Below, one piece after another: positions 1 to 5,898 of a DNA stretch of 7,595 bases. Source of the stretch: SIG565 sp045650565 (GTDB taxonomy: Bacteria > Bacillota > Clostridia > Oscillospirales > Acutalibacteraceae); contig JAZRRG010000039.1 in the NCBI GenBank assembly GCA_045650565.1, forward strand, positions 1 through 7,595, written 5' to 3'. The stretch's first letter is position 1. Every line of letters starts with the position of its first letter. The notes under the pieces were generated by a model that was not told where the DNA came from, did not search any database, and worked only from the letters and a program-made list of their open reading frames with translations. The translations under genes were made by a program, and so were the position numbers.

Positions 1-394
1 CTTCACAAAAGTCGAGAGAAGCAACTGCTCGTTCTTCAAAGGGATCTGTTTGATCAAACAAGTCGAGCATGTCTTCCTTGCTTGTAATTGTTATGTCTTT
101 TGTGCAAAAAAGTTCGTTCTCTTTATTTCCGTAAGGACACATATTGCCGTGTCGGCAGGTCATACAGCAAGCCAACTTAACATCAATGGGAAGCTTCGTT
201 TGTAAATCGGCAATCGTATCTGTCCAGAGATAATCTGCACCATATCCTTTGTATTCAATTTCGTTAAATAACAAGGTGATTTCTGATTGGAGATTTGCTA
301 TAACCTCGCTATCGTCATAAGTAATCTCTATAGGAACCATTGTTTTGCCGTTTGATGTAAGCAAAGGAACTTTACCTTGTAGTACCTTTTTCAT
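1..394 (-). CDS. Partial cysteine-cluster protein of unknown function (C-terminus beyond left edge)
   Basis: I do not recognise this family. An open frame starts at ATG 394-392 and runs off the left edge after 131 codons with no stop, so the C-terminus is missing. The start is supported by AAAGGAG at 409-403, 8 nt upstream. The first 70 residues (MKKVLQGKVP...) are mixed and without membrane segments. Residues 76-97 then form a compact Cys-rich cluster, CCMTCRHGNMCPYG, followed by ENELFC. Cysteines sit at 76, 77, 80, 86 and 97, with a further one at 130 near the edge. The CxxC-x5-C-x10-C spacing suggests a zinc or Fe-S site in a cytoplasmic protein; this is inference. Its ATG overlaps the stop of the four-helix-bundle gene as ATGA (394-391), so the two are probably translationally coupled and functionally linked. 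Confidence 0.75.
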   Translation of the reverse strand, partial: MKKVLQGKVPLLTSNGKTMVPIEITYDDSEVIANLQSEITLLFNEIEYKGYGADYLWTDTIADLQTKLPIDVKLACCMTCRHGNMCPYGNKENELFCTKDITITSKEDMLDLFDQTDPFEERAVASLDFCE

Positions 395-744
395 TTTGCA
401 TTCTCCTTTGCGGTTTTGCAGGATGCGATCAACATTGCTCTCAAAGAAGTGCATTTGGACGAAAGGTTTTTGAAGGTTTGCTCATCAATATATTTCGTTT
501 TGTACAAAAGTTCAAGCCAATAACCCGTTTCGCTTGCTTCCTTCAAAGCAATTTCAAGTTTAGAAATAAAATCTTTTTTGCCATGTGCATACTGTGCTTC
601 GTGGATATTGGCACCGATGCTTGTGCCGCTTCTGCCGATTTGGTTGGAGATGACAGACTCCTTGACGGATTTTAGATGCTTTACCAATTCGATAATATCA
701 ACGGAAAATTCCATAGAAAGTTCCCTAAGTTTTGATTCCTGCAT
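391..744 (-). CDS. Four-helix-bundle protein (23S rRNA IVP / Avd-like family)
   Basis: A 117-residue protein of the small four-helix-bundle family first known from ORFs in 23S rRNA intervening sequences, to which the Avd accessory protein of diversity-generating retroelements is related. The family core is visible: RSGTSIGANIHEA (residues 38-50), then KKDFISKLEIALKEASETGY (56-75) and WLELL (76-80), followed by a last amphipathic helix. Length is typical. Family members form oligomeric, nucleic-acid-binding-like bundles; the role of stand-alone copies is largely unknown. I chose ATG at 744-742 rather than the in-frame GTG at 753, because GAGG (756-753) lies 8 nt before this ATG and would overlap the GTG. 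No reverse transcriptase, template repeat or rRNA is present, so a retroelement or IVS role is not supported here. It has its own promoter and overlaps the next gene by 4 nt. Confidence 0.87.
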   Translation of the reverse strand: MQESKLRELSMEFSVDIIELVKHLKSVKESVISNQIGRSGTSIGANIHEAQYAHGKKDFISKLEIALKEASETGYWLELLYKTKYIDEQTFKNLSSKCTSLRAMLIASCKTAKENAK

Positions 745-752
745 AATGCACA

Positions 753-756
753 CCTC
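753..756 (-). promoter_or_regulatory. Ribosome binding site deciding the four-helix-bundle start
   Basis: GAGG on the minus strand, 8 nt before ATG 744-742. A longer frame from GTG 753 would have its start codon inside this site, which argues for the shorter 117-residue protein. Confidence 0.6.
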
Positions 757-766
757 ACTTTTTTAC

Positions 767-796
767 ATTATATCACAAGCCAAGTGTGTTTGTAAA
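767..796 (-). promoter_or_regulatory. Promoter of the four-helix-bundle / Cys-cluster gene pair
   Basis: On the minus strand TTTACA (796-791, 5 of 6 to TTGACA) is followed after 18 bp by a perfect TATAAT (772-767). It lies just upstream of the GAGG site and ATG 744. This gives a leader of only about 15-20 nt and makes the two-gene unit independent of the upstream tRNA transcript. Confidence 0.65.
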
Positions 797-799
797 CAA

Positions 800-931
800 G
801 TGATAAGTGATGCAGCTTCGCTGTGATAAGTGATGCGATGCGTTCTGTTCACGCGCCGCAGGCGTGCATCACAGACCGAAGGACGACATCACGCACGCAG
901 TGCGCATCACGTTCCGCAAGGAACGCATCAC
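800..931. repeat. Array of short hairpins spaced by GTGAT / CATCAC motifs
   Basis: GTGATAAGTGATGC occurs twice (800-813 and 823-836). CATCAC then recurs at 867-872, 887-892, 905-910 and 926-931, with periods of 20, 18 and 21 bp. Between these motifs sit small hairpins with different stems but similar loops: CAGC-TTC-GCTG (813-823), CGCGCC-GCA-GGCGTG (852-866, one G-T pair), CGCAC-GCA-GTGCG (892-904) and CGTTCC-GCAA-GGAACG (910-925). The unit at 873-886, around GACC-GAA-GGAC, is a degraded hairpin with mismatches. Constant flanks with changing but self-complementary stems indicate that structure, not sequence, is kept. The tract lies between the tRNA terminator and the next promoter and has no believable coding content. 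Confidence 0.75.
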
Positions 932-933
932 TC

Positions 934-973
934 AAAAAAGTCCCTTTTGTCGGTAGACAAAAGAGACTTTTTT
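934..973 (-). terminator. Intrinsic terminator of the tRNA-Met/tRNA-Glu transcript
   Basis: An 18-bp stem (934-951 with 956-973) around a 4-nt loop, with only one G-U pair. Read on the minus strand it starts 3 nt after the CCA end of tRNA-Glu and ends in TTTTTT. Because the outer stem is A6/T6, it could also act on plus-strand transcription. Confidence 0.9.
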
Positions 974-975
974 GT

Positions 976-1051
976 TGGTGACCCGGACGGGATTCGAACC
1001 CGTGTTACCGCCGTGAAAGGGCGGTGTCTTAGGCCTCTTGACCACCGGGCC
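976..1051 (-). tRNA. tRNA-Glu (anticodon TTC)
   Basis: The minus strand folds as a complete 76-nt tRNA including an encoded CCA (978-976). The acceptor stem GGCCCGG pairs with CCGGGTC, with one G-U. The anticodon stem CCGCC/GGCGG holds the loop CTTTCAC, giving anticodon TTC. The T arm contains GGTTCGAATCC. It is the second gene of a two-tRNA transcript, 4 nt after tRNA-Met, and is followed directly by the terminator. Confidence 0.97.
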
Positions 1052-1055
1052 TTAC

Positions 1056-1132
1056 TGGTGGCTGTAATTGGACTTGAACCAATGACACTGCGGGTATGAA
1101 CCGCATGCTCTAGCCAACTGAGCTATACAGCC
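1056..1132 (-). tRNA. tRNA-Met, elongator type (anticodon CAT)
   Basis: A complete 77-nt tRNA with encoded CCA (1058-1056). The acceptor stem GGCTGTA pairs with TACAGCC, the D arm reads AGCTCAGTTGGCTAGAGC, and the anticodon stem TGCGG/CCGCA holds loop TTCATAC. The fully paired G1-C72 end excludes an initiator tRNA. The TTCATAC loop resembles the Bacillus subtilis elongator Met tRNA more than the lysidine-modified tRNA-Ile2 (CTCATAA), so elongator Met is preferred, though Ile2 cannot be excluded by eye. Confidence 0.93.
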
Positions 1133-1151
1133 ATTTTTTAGGGACTGAATC

Positions 1152-1180
1152 ATTATATAGGAAATGCAGGGTTTTGTCAA
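1152..1180 (-). promoter_or_regulatory. Consensus sigma-A promoter of the tRNA-Met/tRNA-Glu operon
   Basis: TTGACA (1180-1175) and TATAAT (1157-1152) on the minus strand are separated by exactly 17 bp, a full match to the vegetative consensus. The first tRNA begins about 20 nt after the -10 box. Such strength is expected for stable RNA genes. Confidence 0.9.
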
Positions 1181-1204
1181 CCCTTTTTTCAGCCCCTTTT
1201 TTTA

Positions 1205-2479
1205 TTATTTTACCTCTTTTATTTTGTTCATAATCATTCCTGTTATGAGCTTTGGATAAAAATATGTTGATTTTTGAGGCATTTTTTCTCCCGCCAATGC
1301 AACTGCGGCTATTTCCTCAATTCTTGTGGGGTTGAGTATAAAACAACAGTCGGCTCCCTCTTTAGTACTGCCGAGCGCCTCATCAAGACTTCTTGTGTAT
1401 GTTAAGTTCTTTTGGTTTGCCATGTTTTCCTTATCAATGCCCAGTGTCTCCTCAAGTATTAAGCTGTGAAGCACCGTAACATCAAGGCGGCGAAGCGCCT
1501 CACTCTTTTCGGGGAAAAGCTTATCCATAACGGTAATGTCACGCAGTGTCAGTCCGCAGCACTTATCGCCATCGTAATAAACATATGCCTTTTTGCCGCT
1601 ATTGTATTCGCCCTCCAAAAAGCCCTCAATATCAGCTTTTGCCACTTCGGTTATATCAAAATACTCTTTGGCCTTTTGGAGCAATTCATTGGCGTTAAAG
1701 TTCTCTATACCCTTTACAATGCGGTGGGTGGGGAACACAACAAGCCCATCGTTTTCCATATCAACCAAGAACATCATTACATACTCGCTGTTTGGCGCAT
1801 CAATGCCGTTCTCTTTTACATATCTTCTATGGTTGAGTGCCGTTTCATACCTATGGTGTCCATCGGCAATATAGAGCTTTCTATTAACAAATTGTTGGCA
1901 AATCTCATTTGTTTTATCACTCTTCTCGGCTATCCACAAATTATGTGTAACTCCCGCATTATCGGTGAACGACTGGTCGGGCTCACGGTCGGATAATTCC
2001 GCTAAAGCACGGGCGGTATCACCGTTTTTATCGCTATAAAGCGAATAAATTTGCGAGAAGCTGCAACCGGTTGCATTTATAAGGTTAAAACGGTCGGTCT
2101 TTGCCTTTGAGAGTGTTTCCTCATGCGGCAAAACAACACCCTCGGAAAACTCGGCAAGCTTAACATAGCAAACAAAGCCACGGAAGGCATAGTCGACACC
2201 TTTTACCGAAAAACGTTCTTCATATATATATAATGAATCATTATTATCGGTAGCCAAAATTCCATCCGACTGCCACTTATTAAATGTAGCATTAGCAACG
2301 CTATAGCCCTCGGCGGTGGGCTCGGGTAATTCAAGGTTTATTATATTGTAGCTGTTTTTTTTCAAAAATTCCTGTTTTTCGGTCTCGCTTATAATATCAT
2401 AAGGAGGACAGCACACCTCACCAATATTTCCTGCTTTTGCGGTAAATCTCAATGCTGAAAATTCTTTAATCTCTGCCAT
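1205..2479 (-). CDS. DUF1015 family protein (COG4198-like)
   Basis: A 424-residue soluble protein with the hallmarks of DUF1015: CCPPYDII near the N-terminus (23-30), LPHEETLSKAKTDRFNL (117-133), YIADGHHRYETAL (203-215) and KSTYFYPKL close to the C-terminus. The length is normal for the family and the gene is intact. The biochemical role is not settled. The DGHHRY box resembles the catalytic motif of ParB/sulfiredoxin-fold kinases such as free serine kinases, and I recall DUF1015 genes lying beside serA/serC in other clostridia, so a link to serine metabolism is possible; no such neighbour is visible here. ATG 2479 is preferred over ATG 2485 and GTG 2488 because AGGGTG (2491-2486) lies 6 nt before it. 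No minus-strand terminator is visible before the tRNA promoter. It is divergent from the ABC operon. Confidence 0.9.
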   Translation of the reverse strand: MAEIKEFSALRFTAKAGNIGEVCCPPYDIISETEKQEFLKKNSYNIINLELPEPTAEGYSVANATFNKWQSDGILATDNNDSLYIYEERFSVKGVDYAFRGFVCYVKLAEFSEGVVLPHEETLSKAKTDRFNLINATGCSFSQIYSLYSDKNGDTARALAELSDREPDQSFTDNAGVTHNLWIAEKSDKTNEICQQFVNRKLYIADGHHRYETALNHRRYVKENGIDAPNSEYVMMFLVDMENDGLVVFPTHRIVKGIENFNANELLQKAKEYFDITEVAKADIEGFLEGEYNSGKKAYVYYDGDKCCGLTLRDITVMDKLFPEKSEALRRLDVTVLHSLILEETLGIDKENMANQKNLTYTRSLDEALGSTKEGADCCFILNPTRIEEIAAVALAGEKMPQKSTYFYPKLITGMIMNKIKEVK

Positions 2480-2485
2480 AACCAT

Positions 2486-2491
2486 CACCCT
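2486..2491 (-). promoter_or_regulatory. Ribosome binding site favouring the DUF1015 start at 2479
   Basis: AGGGTG on the minus strand, 6 nt before ATG 2479. The alternative starts at 2485 and 2488 touch or overlap this site, which makes them poor choices. Confidence 0.5.
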
Positions 2492-2509
2492 TTTTTATGT
2501 TGTATTAAG

Positions 2510-2538
2510 ATTTTATTATATAAAATATTAAAAGTCAA
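2510..2538 (-). promoter_or_regulatory. Promoter of the DUF1015 gene
   Basis: TTGACT (2538-2533, 5 of 6) and TAAAAT (2515-2510, 5 of 6) are spaced 17 bp apart on the minus strand, about 30 nt before the start codon. The tract is very AT-rich. A TATAAT also occurs inside the spacer but at poor spacing (12 bp). Confidence 0.6.
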
Positions 2539-2545
2539 TATTTGC

Positions 2546-2574
2546 TTGTAAAGTTGTCTTGTTTATTGTATAAT
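2546..2574 (+). promoter_or_regulatory. Promoter of the GldA/F/G-DUF4340 operon
   Basis: TTGTAA (2546-2551) is followed after 17 bp by a perfect TATAAT (2569-2574). The predicted start of transcription near 2581 leaves a leader of about 70 nt before the ATPase gene. A second TATAAT at 2613-2618 has no good -35 box and may be chance or an activated site. Confidence 0.55.
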
Positions 2575-2585
2575 ATGTATAAATT

Positions 2586-2628
2586 TTTAACACATTTTGT
2601 GAGTTCCTATATTATAATTTGTGTTAAA
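2586..2628. promoter_or_regulatory. Inverted repeat TTTAACACA/TGTGTTAAA in the operon leader (candidate operator)
   Basis: A 9-bp perfect inverted repeat, TTTAACACA (2586-2594) and TGTGTTAAA (2620-2628), flanks a 25-nt AT-rich spacer holding the second TATAAT. The left arm also forms a smaller dyad, CACA-TTT-TGTG (2591-2601). It may be a repressor site or a leader hairpin just before the Shine-Dalgarno. The role is inferred only from position. Confidence 0.35.
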
Positions 2629-2639
2629 TGATATTACTT

Positions 2640-2644
2640 GGAGG
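2640..2644 (+). promoter_or_regulatory. Ribosome binding site fixing the ABC ATPase start
   Basis: GGAGG lies 7 nt before ATG 2652. An in-frame ATG at 2628 lies upstream of this site and inside the inverted repeat, with no ribosome binding site of its own, so it is not taken as the start. Confidence 0.8.
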
Positions 2645-2651
2645 TTTATTT

Positions 2652-3590
2652 ATGATAGAAGTATCCTCACTCAGCAAAAAATACGGCAACTTTTTAGCGG
2701 TTGATGATGTAAGCTTCACCATCAACAAGGGCGAGGTTGTCGGCTTTTTGGGACCTAACGGTGCGGGAAAAAGTACAATTATGAACATTTTAACGGGTTA
2801 TTTGTCGCTCACAAACGGTAAGGTAACGGTTGATGGCTATGACATTCTCGAGCAGCCCGAGCAGGCAAAGCGCCGTATCGGCTATCTGCCCGAAATTCCT
2901 CCGCTTTATACGGATATGACGGTGCTTGAATACCTTTATTTTATATACGACCTTAAAAAAGTCACCTTCCCAAAGCATTTACACATAGATGAAATTGTAA
3001 AGCTTGTTAAAATTGATGAGGTAAAGGACCGCCTTATTAAAACTCTTTCCAAAGGTTACCGCCAACGTGTCGGCATTGCGGGAGCGCTTGTAGGCAACCC
3101 CGATGTTCTAATTCTTGATGAGCCAACCGTTGGTCTTGACCCCAAGCAAATTATCGAAATTCGTGACCTGATAGCACGGCTTGGAAAGAACCACACCGTA
3201 ATACTGTCCTCTCATATTCTTTCGGAAATACAGGCGGTGTGTGAGCGTATAATCATTATAAACCGAGGTCGCTTGGTTGCTGATGATACACCCACCGAGC
3301 TTTCCAAAAACCTATCGAATGACCACTCGGTTGTTGTTCGTGTTGCTGGAGAAAGAGAAGACCTTACCAAAATTCTTTCAAGTGTTAAGGGTGCCAAAAG
3401 TGTTGTGTGTCTCGGCAAAAAGGAAGAGGGAACGCTTGACTTTGTTGTAACACCCGAAACCGACTGTGATATACGCCGAGATATAAGTGAGCGCCTTGCC
3501 GAGCGCAAGCGTGGACTGTATGCACTTTCAAGCAATGAATTAACGCTCGAGCAGGTGTTTATGCGCCTGACTTATGATGCCGAGATATAG
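2652..3590 (+). CDS. ABC transporter ATP-binding protein, GldA-like (ABC-2 type)
   Basis: A 312-residue cytoplasmic ATPase that should power the permease encoded next. Visible motifs in order are Walker A GPNGAGKST (34-42), Q-loop region GYLPEIPPLYTDMT (77-90), signature LSKGYRQR (132-139), Walker B VLILDEP (152-158), D-loop GLDP (161-164) and H-loop LSSHIL (185-190). The changed signature (LSKGY for LSGGQ) and Glu after LP in the Q-loop are typical of the GldA/gliding-type and other ABC-2 export ATPases, so the enzyme is expected to be active. After about residue 215 comes the C-terminal extension usual in this group, ending ELTLEQVFMRLT. First gene of the operon; the stop is 11 nt before the permease ATG. 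A specific substrate cannot be read from the sequence. Confidence 0.93.
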   Translation: MIEVSSLSKKYGNFLAVDDVSFTINKGEVVGFLGPNGAGKSTIMNILTGYLSLTNGKVTVDGYDILEQPEQAKRRIGYLPEIPPLYTDMTVLEYLYFIYDLKKVTFPKHLHIDEIVKLVKIDEVKDRLIKTLSKGYRQRVGIAGALVGNPDVLILDEPTVGLDPKQIIEIRDLIARLGKNHTVILSSHILSEIQAVCERIIIINRGRLVADDTPTELSKNLSNDHSVVVRVAGEREDLTKILSSVKGAKSVVCLGKKEEGTLDFVVTPETDCDIRRDISERLAERKRGLYALSSNELTLEQVFMRLTYDAEI

Positions 3591-3601
3591 GGGGAATAAC
3601 G

Positions 3602-4303
3602 ATGACTGCTATTTTTAAAAGAGAATTCAAATCTTATTTCACAAACCCGCTTGGCTTTATTATAATTGCGGTATTTACACTGTTTTCGGGTATGGCATTC
3701 ACTATGATATTCGGCTCGGGCTCGCCCGCAGTGCATGGTGTTGTTAACTTTATGTCTACCGTTGTTATTTTTGCCACACCCTTTATCACAATGCGCCTTA
3801 TAAGTGAGGACCGCAGACAAAAGGTTGACCAAGTGCTTCTTACCTCACCCGTATCGGTTACAGGCATTGTTTTGGGCAAATTTTTTGCGGCTATGTCGCT
3901 TTATGCCATAGGTCTTTCGGCATTGGTAATTTACCCGTTTATCATTTCATTTTACTCGGCAGTTGACTGGGTGCTTTATTTGTACTCACTGCTCGGCATT
4001 TTGCTTATCGGTGCGGTTATGATTTCTATTGGTATGTTCATATCCTCGCTTACCGAAAGCCCCGTAATTTCGGCAGCCATTACCTTTGCGGTATTTTTAG
4101 CGGTTATGCTGCTTGGCAGCTATGCCTCGAGCGCTAACAGCGCTTTGCTTACAACCATAAATAGCGCAATTTCGTTTATAGACCGCTTTTATAGCTTCAC
4201 TTCCGGTATTTCCGACCTCTCGGATGTTGTATATATGATAAGCTTCTCGTTTCTTTTTGTGTTCCTTACCGTTCGCTCGGTTGAGAAAAGACGCTGGGCT
4301 TGA
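3602..4303 (+). CDS. ABC-2 type permease, GldF-like
   Basis: A 233-residue integral membrane protein, the usual size of a half-transporter permease, so it probably works as a dimer with two ATPase copies. I see six hydrophobic segments, at roughly residues 18-38, 48-66, 92-118, 122-147, 153-174 and 207-225. Between the second and third lies SEDRRQKVDQVLLTSPVS (68-85), the cytoplasmic coupling region seen in ABC-2/GldF permeases. The protein begins MTAIFKREFKSYF, a cytoplasmic amphipathic helix common to this family, and ends in a basic tail (EKRRWA). GGGGG overlapping the end of the ATPase gene serves as a modest ribosome binding site. It starts 11 nt after the ATPase and ends 17 nt before the GldG-like gene, so co-transcription is nearly certain. 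Confidence 0.92.
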   Translation: MTAIFKREFKSYFTNPLGFIIIAVFTLFSGMAFTMIFGSGSPAVHGVVNFMSTVVIFATPFITMRLISEDRRQKVDQVLLTSPVSVTGIVLGKFFAAMSLYAIGLSALVIYPFIISFYSAVDWVLYLYSLLGILLIGAVMISIGMFISSLTESPVISAAITFAVFLAVMLLGSYASSANSALLTTINSAISFIDRFYSFTSGISDLSDVVYMISFSFLFVFLTVRSVEKRRWA

Positions 4304-4320
4304 AAGTGAGGTAAAATAAT

Positions 4321-5898
4321 ATGAATTTTTTAAAGAATTTTCTTTCAAAATTTAAGGTAAAAAACAAATCTGCATTCCGACACGGAAGCTATGCGGTTGC
4401 GATAATTGCCGTGGTTATCGTGGGCGTTATTGTGCTTAATGTGCTTATGGGGATTCTTTCAGAGCGTGGCGTTTTATCCTTTGATATTACCGCCGATAAG
4501 CTAAACTCTATGAGTGAAGAAAACATTGAGTATTTAAAAACTATTGATAAGAAAGTAACCATAACTATGCTCTCTACCGCCGATTCTTACACCGGCGGCA
4601 CTATGAATGAGTTTTCGGCAAACTATTTATATGTTGTGGATGATAGCAGCTACTACTCTCAAACCGTTAATATTTTAAACCAGTATCCTCAAATAAACGA
4701 TAACATTTCGGTTGTTTTCGAGGACTTTTACGGTGCTAAAACCGAACAATTGGCATCCGAGTACTCTAACCTTTTCTACGGTGATATCCTTGTTGAATAT
4801 ACCACCGATACGGGTGAAACCAAAAGCCGACTTGTCACCTTTAACGACATTTACACCTACAGTGATGATACCGGCTATGCCGCACAGGGCTACGGCTATT
4901 ATTATATAGATGGCAACAATATTGAAACTGCCGTGTCGAGCGCCATTAACATTCTTATAAGCGGCGAAACCAAAAAACTGGCGCTCATATCCTCACACAG
5001 CAACACCTCGGTTTTCACAACCCTTTATTCAAACACACTAAAGCTTAACGGCTTTGAAATCTCTGAAATTACAACCACTATTGTTCAGTCCATCCCCGAG
5101 GACACCGATGTTCTCGTAATCACAGCCCCCACCACCGATTTTCTACAAAGCGAAATCAATGTTATAAGCGACTGGCTGTATAACGATGGCTATATGGGTA
5201 AATCCCTTATTTTCGTGCCCGGCGCATCTATGGCTAAATTCCCTGTGTTAAAACAGTTCCTTGCTGAATGGGGTATTGAGTATCAGGATGGTTTGCTTTA
5301 CCAAACCAATGCCGATTACTATTACGGTGAGCCAACCACAATGCCTTTGTTTGTAAATTCTTCAGATTTGACCGACGGTATCGCTCCAACATCGGGCAGC
5401 TTTTCCTTGCTTTCGAGTAACCTTGTTATGAATGTGGGTTATGAAACCTACGGCTCACGCACAACAAATGTTGTTGTAAGCACCAACGATACCGTAACCG
5501 TAGCGCCCGAGGGTGTATCGGAAAGCTGGGAGCCCGCAAAGGATGCCGAAACGGGTGTTTACCCCGGTCTTATTGTCACAAACGAAAACAACTTTGTTGA
5601 TAACATTAAATACTCAAGCTATGTTGCCGCATTCTCAAGTCAGGAATTTATCTATTCCTCTTGGGCTCAAACCGACAATGTTCAAAATATGGATATTGCC
5701 TTAAATACCGCAATATTTGTTTCGGGTATGAACACTAACAAAAAATCCTTTGTTCCAAAGACTATAACCACCGAGAACTTTGCCTCAATGCTATCACAAA
5801 GCGAAGTGGTTATAATGGAAATTATATTTATGGCGGTAATTCCCCTCGTTATTGCCGCATTGGGCGTTGTTGTATGGATAAGGAGGAAGCGTAAATGA
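4321..5898 (+). CDS. GldG-like ABC transporter auxiliary protein
   Basis: A 525-residue protein anchored at both ends. A basic N-terminus (FKVKNKSAFRHGSY) precedes a membrane helix at about 24-47. A large extracytoplasmic part follows, then a C-terminal helix at about 496-519 with the basic stop-transfer tail IRRKRK. Directly after the first helix comes FDITADKLNSMSEENIEYLK (54-73) followed by TIDKKVTITML, the hallmark start of the GldG / ABC-type auxiliary component family (COG3225, PF09822-like). The middle part, around residues 215-330 (LALISSHSN..., DVLVITAPTTDFLQSEINVI), looks like the Rossmann-like IFT52/GldG domain. Such proteins partner the GldA-GldF transporter, but their cargo in non-gliding bacteria is unknown. 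GAGG lies about 9 nt before the ATG. The stop codon overlaps the next gene as ATGA. Confidence 0.9.
   Translation: MNFLKNFLSKFKVKNKSAFRHGSYAVAIIAVVIVGVIVLNVLMGILSERGVLSFDITADKLNSMSEENIEYLKTIDKKVTITMLSTADSYTGGTMNEFSANYLYVVDDSSYYSQTVNILNQYPQINDNISVVFEDFYGAKTEQLASEYSNLFYGDILVEYTTDTGETKSRLVTFNDIYTYSDDTGYAAQGYGYYYIDGNNIETAVSSAINILISGETKKLALISSHSNTSVFTTLYSNTLKLNGFEISEITTTIVQSIPEDTDVLVITAPTTDFLQSEINVISDWLYNDGYMGKSLIFVPGASMAKFPVLKQFLAEWGIEYQDGLLYQTNADYYYGEPTTMPLFVNSSDLTDGIAPTSGSFSLLSSNLVMNVGYETYGSRTTNVVVSTNDTVTVAPEGVSESWEPAKDAETGVYPGLIVTNENNFVDNIKYSSYVAAFSSQEFIYSSWAQTDNVQNMDIALNTAIFVSGMNTNKKSFVPKTITTENFASMLSQSEVVIMEIIFMAVIPLVIAALGVVVWIRRKRK
5880..5886 (+). promoter_or_regulatory. Shine-Dalgarno inside the GldG-like gene for the coupled DUF4340 gene
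   Basis: AAGGAGG, a near-perfect site, lies within the last codons of the upstream gene (it encodes part of the basic IRRKRK tail). It is 8 nt before ATG 5895, which overlaps the upstream TGA. This is a clear translational-coupling arrangement, suggesting matched amounts of the two anchored proteins. Confidence 0.85.

Noticed and set aside
391..744. Diversity-generating retroelement (Avd) or 23S rRNA intervening sequence
   Set aside because: The protein family fits, but no reverse transcriptase, template/variable repeats or rRNA sequence is present in the window.
800..931. CRISPR array
   Set aside because: Units are 18-21 bp, there is no long constant repeat, and the variable parts are self-complementary stems rather than unique spacers.
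830..1099. Plus-strand open frame of 89 codons
   Set aside because: It runs through the hairpin array, the terminator, all of tRNA-Glu and part of tRNA-Met, and has no ribosome binding site.
1466..1996. Long plus-strand open frame opposite DUF1015
   Set aside because: It lies wholly antisense to a gene with clear family motifs and shows no recognisable domain or ribosome binding site.
2581..2651. Riboswitch in the ABC operon leader
   Set aside because: The leader is only about 70 nt, AT-rich, and shows a single dyad with no conserved aptamer-like core that I can recognise.
2628..2651. Upstream ATG as start of the ABC ATPase
   Set aside because: The GGAGG at 2640-2644 lies inside this extension and is correctly spaced for ATG 2652, where the family's usual N-terminus begins.
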